Counted from the stretch's first letter, positions 42,178 to 51,264 are shown. The stretch: DNA of 64,000 nucleotides from Deltaproteobacteria bacterium (GCA_030272815.1 JAJSZT010000010.1:1-64000); one strand, 5' to 3'. The notes: generated from the letters alone by a model not told the origin. Translations and numbers: made by a program.

Positions 42178-44085
42178 ATGGAGCAAAAAGAACCGGGGCC
42201 CAAAACAAAACCAGTTGCATTTCGATTGGTAGAGGACAAAAATAACCGATCTGCAGACTCGGAAAATTTATCCTGGCAACAGTTTGTCGAGGCAACCACA
42301 CCCAAGGCATTTTGTCAGAGCTGGTTGCCGTTGCAGTGTTGCATGCTCAAAAGGGTATGCTGTGCGATGATTCTTCTGGGAAATCCGGATAGTGGCCCTT
42401 TCACACCTGTGGCCGTATGGCCGGATGCCAGTCTCAATCTTCAGCATCTTACCGGGGCCGCGGAACGCTCTCTCAAAGAGCGCCGCGGCCTTCTTGTTGA
42501 AAAGGACACAGACCCCGCCTCTAAAAATCATTTTCCCGAGAATTTTCACATCGCCTATCCAATCGAGGTTGCAGGTAAAATCCACGGTACTATTGTATTG
42601 GGTGTCAAGGAGCAGGACCGCAATGTGGTTCAGAAGATCATGCGGCAGCTCCACTGGGGGGCTGCCTGGCTGGAAGTTCTGATCCGACGCACACAGACGG
42701 CAACGTCGGATGAGGTCAGCAAACGCCTGCAGACGGCGCTTGATCTGCTGGCCAGTGCTGTTGAAAACGAACGCTTCCATGAGGCAGTCATGGCGTTTGT
42801 TACCCGGATGGCAAATAGCCTGGAATGCGACCGGGTGAGTATCGGGTTTTTTTCCGGGCGACACACAAAGGTTACTGCAGTTTCCCACAGTGCCGACTTC
42901 GGGAAGCAGACTAACCTGGTGCGGGCCATCGAAGCGGCCATGGATGAGGCCATTGACCAGCAGGCTGTGGTGGTTTACCCAACCCCGCCCGAAACAATCC
43001 CCCTGGCCACTCGCGCCCACGCCGAACTCGAGCGGCAGCACGGTTCCGGTACCATATGCACTGTTCCGCTGGAGGTTAAAGGAAAGCCGATTGGGGGACT
43101 GACACTTGAGCGTCCTACAGATAAACCCTTTGATCCGGCAACGGTGGAGCTGTGCGAAACCATCGGGGCGGTAGTGGGTCCGCTTCTGCATACCAAGCAG
43201 ATGGAAGAGCGCTGGCTGATTCGCAAAGCAGCCGGTTCATTAGCCAGGCAGTTAAAAAGGCTATTGGGTCCGGGCTTTTTGATCCGCAAGCTGGTGGTGA
43301 TGGCTCTCATAGCGTTGACTGTTTTTTTTGCGTTTTTTGAGGTTGACTATCGTGTGACAGCCCCGACTGTCATAGAAGGGGAGGTGCAGCGGGTGGTGGC
43401 AGCGCCTTTTAACGGCTACATCAAGGAGGCGCCGGCCCGCCCTGGTGATGTGGTGGGGGAAGGGGACATGCTGGGCCTGCTGGACGATCGGGATCTTAAA
43501 CTCGAACGTATCAAGTGGTTTACCGAAAAACAACAAAATTCCAGGCAGTATGACGAAGCCATGGCCAAACATGACCGGGCGCAGATCCATATCTTAATGG
43601 CCAGGATCGAACAGGCCACCGCACAGATGTCCCTGATAGATGAACAGTTGGCGCGGTGCAGGATTATTGCACCATTTGACGGGGTAGTTATGAGCGGCGA
43701 CTTGAGCCAGTCTCTTGGAGCGCCTGTAGAGCGCGGTCAGGTGTTGTTCGAAGTGGCTCCCCTGGATGAATACCGGGTAATCGCCGAGGTGGATGAACGG
43801 GATATCAACGCAATCGTTGTGGGACAGAAAAGCGATCTGATGCTGCCCTCAATGTCCGGCAAGGCATTTCCTTTTGTGGTGGAAAAGATTACACCAGTAT
43901 CCATTGCCAAAGAGGGCCGAAACTACTTTCGGGTAGAGGGCCATATGGTACAGTCCCAGTCGCATTTGCGACCCGGTATGGAAGGTATTGGCAAGATCAC
44001 CATCGACCGCCGCAAGCTGATCTGGGTTTGGACCCACAAGGCTATAGATTGGCTGCGGTTACAAATGTGGCGATGGTTCCCGTAG
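42178..44085 (+). CDS. GAF-domain HlyD-type membrane fusion protein
   Basis: A 635-residue protein with an unusual fusion. A large cytoplasmic N-terminal part holds a GAF-like segment (about 30-180) and a clearer GAF domain (about 185-340: FHEAVMAFVTRMANSLECDRVSIGFF, then GTICTVPLEVKGKPIGGLTLER). A single membrane segment, LVVMALIALTVFFAFFEV, lies near 370-388. The periplasmic HlyD/biotinyl-lipoyl region follows: VIEGEVQRVVAAPFNGYI, a short coiled coil (about 445-490), CRIIAPFDGVVMSGDL, and a beta-barrel part ending LRPGMEGIGKI. GAF domains bind small molecules or sense signals, so it may couple a cytoplasmic signal to export. The ATG at 42178 is 41 bases after the DUF3467 stop; an ATG at 42167 is out of frame. 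The PqqD-M50-HlyD gene follows after 15 bases. Confidence 0.8.
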   Translation: MEQKEPGPKTKPVAFRLVEDKNNRSADSENLSWQQFVEATTPKAFCQSWLPLQCCMLKRVCCAMILLGNPDSGPFTPVAVWPDASLNLQHLTGAAERSLKERRGLLVEKDTDPASKNHFPENFHIAYPIEVAGKIHGTIVLGVKEQDRNVVQKIMRQLHWGAAWLEVLIRRTQTATSDEVSKRLQTALDLLASAVENERFHEAVMAFVTRMANSLECDRVSIGFFSGRHTKVTAVSHSADFGKQTNLVRAIEAAMDEAIDQQAVVVYPTPPETIPLATRAHAELERQHGSGTICTVPLEVKGKPIGGLTLERPTDKPFDPATVELCETIGAVVGPLLHTKQMEERWLIRKAAGSLARQLKRLLGPGFLIRKLVVMALIALTVFFAFFEVDYRVTAPTVIEGEVQRVVAAPFNGYIKEAPARPGDVVGEGDMLGLLDDRDLKLERIKWFTEKQQNSRQYDEAMAKHDRAQIHILMARIEQATAQMSLIDEQLARCRIIAPFDGVVMSGDLSQSLGAPVERGQVLFEVAPLDEYRVIAEVDERDINAIVVGQKSDLMLPSMSGKAFPFVVEKITPVSIAKEGRNYFRVEGHMVQSQSHLRPGMEGIGKITIDRRKLIWVWTHKAIDWLRLQMWRWFP

Positions 44086-44100
44086 AGGGTAAGCACAAAC

Positions 44101-46248
44101 ATGTCTGAGTCCCTATTCAGTCCATCCTGGTACCGTGTGGCGGCTTTAAATCCACGCTTGCGGAGTCACGTGGAGATTCACCGCCATCATTACCGCGGGG
44201 AACTGTGGTATGTGCTGCAGGACCATGCTTCAGGCCACTTTCAGAGGTTTACCCCGGCTGCCTATCTGCTTATCGGGCTAATGGACGGCAAGCACAGCGT
44301 ACAGGATCTCTGGGAGGCGGGTAGGGCGCGATTGGGGGAAGATGCTCCGACCCAGGAAGAGGTGATTCGTCTTTTGAGCCAATTACATGCGGTCAATGCC
44401 CTGCAGACCGACGTTTTGCCCGACACTGCTGAAATGCTCAAACGTTTTGAAAAGCAGCGTTATGGCAAGTGGAAGCAGAATTTGCGCAGTCCGCTGTTCA
44501 TGCGCTTCCCGCTGCTTGATCCGGAGCGGATTCTGGCTTTTTTTCTGCCGCTGGTACGACCCGTGTTCAGTTGGGCCGGGGCCGTCATATGGCTGGTTGT
44601 GGTGGGGTATGGTATTTTTCTGGCTGGTTTGCACTGGCCGGAGTTGACCGAAAACATCACCGACCGCATTCTGGCGCCCGGCAACCTGGTGATCCTCTGG
44701 CTGGTCTTTCCCTTTTTGAAAGCCTTTCACGAGTTTGGCCACGCTTTTGCGGTGAAGGTGTGGGGCGGGGAAGTGCATGAAATGGGCATCATGCTGCTGG
44801 TGTTTACCCCGATTCCATACGTAGACGCTTCGGCTGCATCAGCGTTTCGCAACAAGCGGGAGCGGGTGCTGGTGGGGGCTGCAGGGATGGTCGTGGAAGT
44901 TTTTATCGCCGCCCTGGCCCTTTTTCTCTGGACCAGCATCGAGCCGGGACCGGTCCGGGCGGTGGCGTTTAACATAATCCTCATTGCCAGTGTGTCGACT
45001 CTGCTCTTTAACGGCAACCCGCTTTTGCGTTATGATGCTTACTATATTCTTGCCGATTTTCTGGAGATACCGAACCTGGCCCAGCGCGGGATCGGTTACA
45101 TTGGCTACATGTTCCAGCGCTATCTGCTCGGAGCAAAAGATGTTGAACCACCATTTTCCGTGCCCGGTGAACGTGTCTGGTTTGTGATTTACACCATTGC
45201 GGCGTTCTTTTACCGGATTTTTATTTTCACCAGTATTATCCTGTTCATTGCCGGCAAATTTTTCTTTGTTGGTGTGCTATTTGCCTGCTGGGGGATTTTT
45301 AACATGTTTGTCATGCCCCTGGGTAAAATCGTGCGATTTTTGTTCACTTCTCCGAAATTGCGCCGCAGGCGCGCCTGGGCTGTTACAGCCAGTGTCCTAT
45401 TTCTGATTGGTACTGTTGCTCTTGTCACTTTTGTTCCTGTTCCCCTTGGCACCCGTGCGCAAGGGGTTATCTGGATTCCCGAGCGTGCATTTGTGCGTGC
45501 CGGTACGGATAGTTTTGTGGATAGGCTGACGGTTGCTCAGGGCAGCCGCATCGATGCCGGAATTCCGGTTATCGAATGCTCCGACCCGTTTCTGCCGGCC
45601 GAGATCCGGGTGCTGGAAGCGCGTATGCAGGAATTAAACGCCCTCTATGACACTCAGATTCTGTCAGACCGGGTTAAGGCGGAAATTACCCGGGAGGAGA
45701 TCCGCCAGGTTGAAGCCGAGCTACAAGACACACGGCAGCGAGTCAATGATCTGATTATTCGCAGCGCTGCCGGCGGCAAAATCGTGATACCTATGGCTGA
45801 GAACCTTGCGGGTAAGTTTGTGCAGCGGGGGGAACTGTTGGGCTATGTGCTGAACCGCTCGGCCATGATTGCCCGGGTGGTTGTGAATCAGGCTGACGTC
45901 GATTTTGTACGTCAGAAAACTTTGGATGTGAAGGTGCGATTTCCAGAAAAGATTTCCCTCAAAATGCCGGCTCAACTCCTGCGCGAGGTTCCGGCTGCTA
46001 CGGATCAGTTGCCAAGCCGTACCCTCAGCCAGGAGGGGGGCGGCGAAATCGCTATCGATCCGCGGGATATGCAGGGTATTAAAGCATTTCAGAAAGTGTT
46101 TTTGTTTGATATCGTGCTGCCGCCACCCGAGGGGGTCTACAAGGTAGGTGGTCGGGTCTATGTGCGTTTCGACCATGGCCGGGAACCGCTGGTGTACCGC
46201 TGGTACCGGTTGATCAGACAACTGTTTTTAAGAAGATTTAATGTATAG
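44101..46248 (+). CDS. PqqD-M50 peptidase-HlyD fusion membrane protein
   Basis: A 715-residue inner-membrane protein. Residues 1-110 are a PqqD-like domain (HHYRGELWYVLQDHASGHFQRFTP, then SVQDLWEAG). A multi-pass site-2-protease (M50) core runs from about 150 to 450 with intact HEFGH (His210, Glu211, His214), VFTPIPYVDASA, and the third-ligand motif NGNPLLRYDAYY (Asp312). The C-terminal part (about 455-700) is HlyD-like: GVIWIPERAFVRAG, a coiled coil (about 500-550), then RSAAGGKIV. Related putative peptide zinc metalloproteases accompany peptide or protein exporters. It may cleave the LEPR-XLL leader or form part of the export channel; both are inference. Its stop overlaps the next gene's ATG by 8 bases, so the two are translationally coupled. 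Confidence 0.8.
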   Translation: MSESLFSPSWYRVAALNPRLRSHVEIHRHHYRGELWYVLQDHASGHFQRFTPAAYLLIGLMDGKHSVQDLWEAGRARLGEDAPTQEEVIRLLSQLHAVNALQTDVLPDTAEMLKRFEKQRYGKWKQNLRSPLFMRFPLLDPERILAFFLPLVRPVFSWAGAVIWLVVVGYGIFLAGLHWPELTENITDRILAPGNLVILWLVFPFLKAFHEFGHAFAVKVWGGEVHEMGIMLLVFTPIPYVDASAASAFRNKRERVLVGAAGMVVEVFIAALALFLWTSIEPGPVRAVAFNIILIASVSTLLFNGNPLLRYDAYYILADFLEIPNLAQRGIGYIGYMFQRYLLGAKDVEPPFSVPGERVWFVIYTIAAFFYRIFIFTSIILFIAGKFFFVGVLFACWGIFNMFVMPLGKIVRFLFTSPKLRRRRAWAVTASVLFLIGTVALVTFVPVPLGTRAQGVIWIPERAFVRAGTDSFVDRLTVAQGSRIDAGIPVIECSDPFLPAEIRVLEARMQELNALYDTQILSDRVKAEITREEIRQVEAELQDTRQRVNDLIIRSAAGGKIVIPMAENLAGKFVQRGELLGYVLNRSAMIARVVVNQADVDFVRQKTLDVKVRFPEKISLKMPAQLLREVPAATDQLPSRTLSQEGGGEIAIDPRDMQGIKAFQKVFLFDIVLPPPEGVYKVGGRVYVRFDHGREPLVYRWYRLIRQLFLRRFNV

Positions 46249-48232
46249 CATCAACATCAAACACAGCATTAGCAGTAAAATTTATCCGGAGCGCGAAGAA
46301 CCGCGTCTGAAAAAAGCAGATCAATTTGGCGCTGCCGTGGGCGGAATTTTTGCGCCCTGGCTACGACCCCGAGCGAGTCGTTTCAAATGGATTGTTGAGG
46401 CTGTCAATGGCTGTGCCACTGAAGTCGAGAAATGCAGTGACGGGCAAATTATGGAAGCCTGCCGCAACCTGGGGCAGAGCCTGAGACGGCAAGGCTACCG
46501 GCAGGACCTGGTGGCCCATGCTTTTGCTATGGTGCGTGAAGTTGCCGGGCGGACCATCGACATGCGACATCTGGATGTTCAGTTGATGGGCGGGGCGGTT
46601 TTACTCAGCGGAATGGTGGCGGAGATGGAAACCGGGGAAGGCAAAACCCTGACCGCTACACTGCCGGCCTGCACCCTGGCCCTTGCAGGTGTGCCAGTAC
46701 ACATTATTACTGTCAATGACTACCTTGCCAGTCGGGACGCCGACTGGATGGGACCGATTTACAGAGCACTGGGCATTACTGTAGGGACTATCATTCACGG
46801 TATGGATTCCAACGCTCGTCACAATGCTTACGGCTGTGATGTGACTTACTGTACGAACAAGGAAGTGGCCTTTGATTATCTGCGAGATCGGATCGTACTT
46901 TGGGACCGCCCCAGCCCGATTCGACTCCAGCTTGAGCGGCTGTACGGCGAAAACTCCCGGGCTAATCAACTTACTATGCGTGGGCTGCGTTTTGCTATTG
47001 TTGATGAGGCTGACAGTGTTCTGGTGGATGAAGCCCGCACGCCGCTGATCATATCATCGGAAGCAGACGGATTTTATGATTCGGGCGTGTATCAACAGGC
47101 ACTGGCTATGGCTAAAAGACTCGAGCAGGGAAAAGATTTTGTCGTATCCGGTGAGAGAACCGTTGAACTGAATAATTGCGGAAAAAAGCGCATTACTGAC
47201 GACGTTTGGCCGGATCTGGATCAACCTCTCAATTACGTTCAGCGCCAGGAACTGGTGCGTCAGGCGCTGGTGGCCCTGTATTTATTTGACTGCGACAAAC
47301 ATTATCTGGTCAAGGACGGAAAGATTCAGATTATCGACGAATACACTGGCCGGCTGATGGCCGACCGTTCCTGGGAGAGCGGTTTGCATCAGTTAATTGA
47401 GGTTAAAGAAGGGTGTGACATCACCAAGCGCAAGGAAACCCTGGCCCGTATCAGTTATCAGCGTTTTTTCAGGCGTTACCTGGGGTTGGCAGGCATGACC
47501 GGCACCGCCCGTGAGGTGGCCGGAGAGCTCTGGTCGATTTATCGCTTACAGGTGGTGACTATCCCTACCAATCGGTCAATGCGAAGACGGTTTCTGCCGG
47601 ATTGTGTCTATTGTACTGCCGGGCGGAAATGGGAAACAATTGTAAAAACCATTGCCACAATCAATCAAAAAGGCCGCCCGGTGCTGGTGGGCACGCGTTC
47701 GGTTGAGGCGTCGGAACATCTGGACAAGCTTCTGGAAGACGCCGGCCTGCCGCACAGTGTGTTGAATGCCAGGCAGGACAAGGAGGAGGCCGAGATAATT
47801 GCCCGGGCAGGAGAACAGGGGAGTATTACCGTGGCTACGAATATGGCGGGACGTGGTACGGATATCAAGCTTGCGCCCGGGGTGGCTGAGAATGGAGGGC
47901 TGCATGTTATCGCCACCGAAAGACATGACACCCGGCGTATTGATCGCCAGCTTTTTGGGCGCTGCGGGCGACAGGGGGATCCAGGCAGTGCTGAGGCCAT
48001 AGTTTCCCTTGAGGACGAGCTTATTGACGTGTATAATAGCAAATTGTTGCGGTGGCTGGCAGTCACCTTTCTCAGATTTCCGGGCGGTTCTGGCGGGCGG
48101 ATGCTCGGCAAGTTGTTGTTTTACCGGGCGCAGCGCAAAGCGGAAAGACTGCACGCCCGCATGCGACACGATTTACTTAAAATGGATGAGCAAATAAGCG
48201 ATTCCCTTGCTTTTTCGGGTCGTTCCGAGTAA
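46241..48232 (+). CDS. SecA-like ATPase lacking the C-terminal third
   Basis: A 663-residue SecA homologue (housekeeping SecA is about 840-900). Both helicase-like lobes are intact: Walker A METGEGKT (129-136), HIITVNDYLASRDADWM, the DEAD-box equivalent VDEADSVLVDEARTPLI (254-270), GMTGTA, VATNMAGRGTDIKL (around 535), and LFGRCGRQGDPGS. A preprotein crosslinking region fits between. After SLEDELI only about 60 residues remain. They match the beginning of the helical scaffold (AQRKAERLHARMRHDLLKMD) and then stop. The two-helix finger, wing and zinc-binding tail are absent. The ATG lies inside the end of the M50 gene. It probably energises export of the giant protein by a non-canonical route; this is inferred from context. 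Confidence 0.88.
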   Translation: MYSINIKHSISSKIYPEREEPRLKKADQFGAAVGGIFAPWLRPRASRFKWIVEAVNGCATEVEKCSDGQIMEACRNLGQSLRRQGYRQDLVAHAFAMVREVAGRTIDMRHLDVQLMGGAVLLSGMVAEMETGEGKTLTATLPACTLALAGVPVHIITVNDYLASRDADWMGPIYRALGITVGTIIHGMDSNARHNAYGCDVTYCTNKEVAFDYLRDRIVLWDRPSPIRLQLERLYGENSRANQLTMRGLRFAIVDEADSVLVDEARTPLIISSEADGFYDSGVYQQALAMAKRLEQGKDFVVSGERTVELNNCGKKRITDDVWPDLDQPLNYVQRQELVRQALVALYLFDCDKHYLVKDGKIQIIDEYTGRLMADRSWESGLHQLIEVKEGCDITKRKETLARISYQRFFRRYLGLAGMTGTAREVAGELWSIYRLQVVTIPTNRSMRRRFLPDCVYCTAGRKWETIVKTIATINQKGRPVLVGTRSVEASEHLDKLLEDAGLPHSVLNARQDKEEAEIIARAGEQGSITVATNMAGRGTDIKLAPGVAENGGLHVIATERHDTRRIDRQLFGRCGRQGDPGSAEAIVSLEDELIDVYNSKLLRWLAVTFLRFPGGSGGRMLGKLLFYRAQRKAERLHARMRHDLLKMDEQISDSLAFSGRSE

Positions 48233-48233
48233 A

Positions 48234-48345
48234 ACCTATAGACTTTCAGATAATTAATTTCACTGCGTTATCAGTCGTTGACGTATAACTAATACGCCTT
48301 CCTCCTTCTAGTCTTGTGAAATTAATTATCTGAAAGTCTATAGGT
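48234..48345. repeat. 106-bp inverted-repeat element, copy A
   Basis: The element from 48237 to 48342 begins tatagactttcagataatt and ends with the inverse; acc/ggt extends the ends to 48234-48345. The interior ataactaatacgcc recurs in reverse orientation in copy B at 63275-63380, with about 95% identity by eye. It starts two bases after the SecA-like stop codon and should fold into a long hairpin, so it may also act as a terminator or insulator before the next gene. Confidence 0.85.
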
Positions 48346-48363
48346 AAAGGGGAGGATGTGCAG

Positions 48364-49185
48364 ATGAAGTTGCTACGCTTCGTTATGTTCGGAGTTGTTC
48401 TTGATTTACTGATAATTGCAGTGCAAGCAGGGTTGGCGGGTGCCGAGCCCATTGTACTTGATGGTTTGATAGAACCCTCCATGATTGTTAATGTCGGCAG
48501 CAGTGTCGCCGGAATCCTCAAAACAGTGGATGCAGAACGGGGAGACATGATCAAAAAGGGTCAGGTGCTGGCCAGGCTGCACTCTGGCATCGAAATGGCC
48601 TCTATGGATCTTGCTCGTTTTCGTACCGAGATGAAGGCCGCCATTAAAGAAAAGCATGCGCAAGTGGATTTTAGTCTGCGCAGGCAGAAGCGGTACGAGG
48701 AGTTGTACAACAAAAAAGTGATTCCGTTCGAAGAAATGGATGAGGCCAGGACCAATAGTAAGCTGGCGTTGATTGCCATGGAAGAAGCCAGAGAGAACAT
48801 CCGTCTTGCCGAGCTGGAATTGAAACGTTCGATTGAGGTGGTCAAGCGCATGACCATCTACAGTCCGATTGCGGGAGTGGTGATGGAACGATTCCTTTTT
48901 CCTGGTGAGTACGTTGAAGATCAACCGGTTTTAAAACTGGCCCAAATTCATCCGCTCTATGTTGAAATTTTTGCTCCCGTGAAATTGCTGGGCATAATCA
49001 AAATCGGTATGCACGCTGAAGTAACGCCGGAGAAACCGGTAGAACGCGTTTATAAAGCCAGGGTAAAGATCGTTGACCGTGTCGTGGATGCTGCCAGCGG
49101 CACATTCGGTGTGCGCCTGGAACTGCCCAATCCTGAATACGGATTGCCGGCTGGTCTGAAGTGTACGGTTACCTTTCATAAATAG
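48364..49185 (+). CDS. HlyD/RND-type periplasmic adaptor subunit
   Basis: A 273-residue protein. I chose the ATG at 48364, since GGAGG at 48351-48355 is 8 bases away; a GTG at 48358 is too close to it. The N-terminus has a signal peptide, RFVMFGVVLDLLIIAVQAGLA, likely cleaved after AGA. The mature part is a short membrane fusion protein: a lipoyl half IVNVGSSVAGILKTVDAERG, a coiled-coil hairpin of about 80 residues, a second lipoyl half TIYSPIAGVVMERFLFPGEY, and a beta-barrel. It resembles RND-pump adaptors but no pump gene or outer-membrane TolC gene is in the window. It probably extends the export apparatus across the periplasm. Its base composition is between that of the island and that of the flank. 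Confidence 0.85.
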   Translation: MKLLRFVMFGVVLDLLIIAVQAGLAGAEPIVLDGLIEPSMIVNVGSSVAGILKTVDAERGDMIKKGQVLARLHSGIEMASMDLARFRTEMKAAIKEKHAQVDFSLRRQKRYEELYNKKVIPFEEMDEARTNSKLALIAMEEARENIRLAELELKRSIEVVKRMTIYSPIAGVVMERFLFPGEYVEDQPVLKLAQIHPLYVEIFAPVKLLGIIKIGMHAEVTPEKPVERVYKARVKIVDRVVDAASGTFGVRLELPNPEYGLPAGLKCTVTFHK

Positions 49186-49336
49186 TGCCTGAACGAAAAT
49201 CCTCCTAATTACACTTTTCTCGTCATTGCGAGGGAAGTATGACCGAAGCAATCTCTTGGAAATAAGGGGCTTGCTTCGTCGTTCGTTCCTCATTCCTCGC
49301 AATGACCGCTTGGAACCAGGGGTTTTCGTTCAGACA
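49186..49336. repeat. Nested inverted-repeat element after the adaptor gene
   Basis: The outer ends tgcctgaacgaaaatcc (49186-49202) and ggttttcgttcagaca (49321-49336) are inverted copies. Inside, cgtcattgcgagg (49221-49233) pairs with cctcgcaatgac (49295-49306), with gaagcaa/ttgcttc stems between. The element begins at the base after the TAG stop. It has the look of a MITE and could terminate the island transcript. Confidence 0.75.
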
Positions 49337-49437
49337 CTAAAATAGTCGAGTGGTCGAGTGACTAATGACTGATGATCAGTAGGCAGTAACAAGCAACAAG
49401 TAACAAGTGAACAGCAACCAGCAAAAGGAGTTTTATA

Positions 49438-51264
49438 TTGTCTGAACCAGTTTATATAATTGGGATAGATTTAGGCACAACCAATAGTGTTGCAGCTTAT
49501 ACTGAAGTTAATAGTACCAGGGGTGAAAGTTCCGATATAAAGATACTTAAGATACCTCAGTTGGTCGGTCCAGGAACAGTAGAGAAAAGAGAAATCCTGC
49601 CTTCTTTTATTCTTATGAACGAAAAAAACGATGCTATGGATGAGGCGCTTAATCTGCCATGGGATAATGAAATTCATTATGTTGTTGGCGAGCGTGCCAG
49701 AGATAGAGGTGCGGAAATCCCAGGCCGCCTGATTTCTTCATCCAAATCCTGGCTTTGCAACACAATGATTGACAGGAATAAGCCGGTTCTTCCATGGGGA
49801 GGTGAGAACAAAGAGGCAAAGCTGTCGCCGGTTGAGGCTTCAGCAGCCATATTGCGGCATATTCGCGATGCATGGAATAACATAATAGCTGGTCATGATG
49901 AAAAATTATTAATTCAAAATCAGGAAATTTTTTTAACTGTTCCCGCTTCGTTTGATGCTGTTGCAAGAGAACTTACTGTAAAATCTGCCACTCTTGCAGG
50001 TCTATCGAATGTTTCTTTGCTTGAGGAACCCCAGGCTGCATTTTATGCATGGATCGAATCTTCAGGTAATCAATGGAGAGATAGTATTAAAGAGGGAGAC
50101 CTTGTTCTTGTATGCGATATCGGCGGAGGCACAAGCGATTTCAGCCTGATCAACGTCTCTGATAATGATGGTGAGCTTTTACTGGAAAGAATAGCTGTTG
50201 GCGATCATCTTCTTGTTGGAGGTGATAACATGGATCTGGCCCTTGCGTATTCCGTTTCAAAACAGATGGCTGAAAAAGGTACTAAACTCGATTCATGGCA
50301 GATGCGTGGTCTTTGGCACAGTTGCCGCAAAGCAAAGGAAAATGTATTATCTGATTCTGAAAAAAAGAACTATCCTGTTACAATACTGGGCAGGGGAAGC
50401 AGTTTGATAGGTGGTACAATCAAGACGGAACTTTCAATGAATGATGTGCAGCAGGTAATTCTTGACGGTTTTTTTCCAAAGTGTGAGATAACTGCCGAGC
50501 CCATAACAAATCAAAAGACAGGTCTAAAGGAGATAGGTCTTTCGTATGAAGCAGACCCCGCTATCACACATCATCTTGCAGCCTTTCTTGGCAGGCATAA
50601 AATTGATGGTGAAAGTAACAGGTCGCCCAATGCCATCATTTTTAACGGCGGCGTTATGAAAGCTGATCCTGTAAGAAAACGCATAAAGGAAGTATTATCA
50701 TCCTGGGCTGGATATGGAAGCTCCTCATCTATCAAAGAGATTGATACAAAAGACTTTGATTTGTCTGTTGCGAGAGGGGCGGTTTATTATGGCCTGGCAA
50801 GGCGCGGAGACGGCATACGCATTCGAAGCGGTCTTGGCCGATCATACTACATTGGTATTGCTGCATCAATGCCTGCGGTACCAGGTATGCCAGCTCCAAC
50901 AAGGGCACTTTGTGTTGCACCTTTCGGTATGGAGGAAGGTGCCAAAGCAAAACTTGAAAATCAGGAATTTACTATAGTGGTAGGTGAACCTGTAAAATTT
51001 GATTTTTTAGGATCATCATTAAGACCTGAAGATTCATTAGGTACTGTGGTTGATGACTGGGAAGATGAGATTAACGAAATTAATGAGATAGCAACAATTG
51101 AGACCACGCTGGATGGAGATTATGGCAGCGTTATTCCCGTAAACCTCGAAATAGATATAACAGAAGTCGGAACTCTTGAATTATGGTGTGTTGCCAGGGA
51201 GGATGATCGCAGATGGAAACTGGAGTTCAACGTCAGGGAGAAAGAAAATTTTGGACCTTCTTGA
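49438..51264 (+). CDS. Hsp70-family protein 1
   Basis: A 608-residue actin-fold ATPase of the DnaK superfamily. It begins with TTG at 49438, eight bases after AAAGGAG. Phosphate-1 loop IIGIDLGTTNSVAAY lies near residues 7-21; phosphate-2 motif LVLVCDIGGGTSDFSL near 222-237; VILDGFFPKCEI, then NAIIFNGGVMKADPV (adenosine motif region). The C-terminal part is a short beta-rich tail ending ELWCVAREDDRRWKLEFNVR, not a standard DnaK substrate-binding lid. Such divergent Hsp70s occur in tandem with a longer DUF3731-type Hsp70 and a DUF2760 protein. The next gene overlaps its 3' end. Clients are unknown. It lacks a neighbouring dnaJ or grpE. Confidence 0.88.
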   Translation: MSEPVYIIGIDLGTTNSVAAYTEVNSTRGESSDIKILKIPQLVGPGTVEKREILPSFILMNEKNDAMDEALNLPWDNEIHYVVGERARDRGAEIPGRLISSSKSWLCNTMIDRNKPVLPWGGENKEAKLSPVEASAAILRHIRDAWNNIIAGHDEKLLIQNQEIFLTVPASFDAVARELTVKSATLAGLSNVSLLEEPQAAFYAWIESSGNQWRDSIKEGDLVLVCDIGGGTSDFSLINVSDNDGELLLERIAVGDHLLVGGDNMDLALAYSVSKQMAEKGTKLDSWQMRGLWHSCRKAKENVLSDSEKKNYPVTILGRGSSLIGGTIKTELSMNDVQQVILDGFFPKCEITAEPITNQKTGLKEIGLSYEADPAITHHLAAFLGRHKIDGESNRSPNAIIFNGGVMKADPVRKRIKEVLSSWAGYGSSSSIKEIDTKDFDLSVARGAVYYGLARRGDGIRIRSGLGRSYYIGIAASMPAVPGMPAPTRALCVAPFGMEEGAKAKLENQEFTIVVGEPVKFDFLGSSLRPEDSLGTVVDDWEDEINEINEIATIETTLDGDYGSVIPVNLEIDITEVGTLELWCVAREDDRRWKLEFNVREKENFGPS

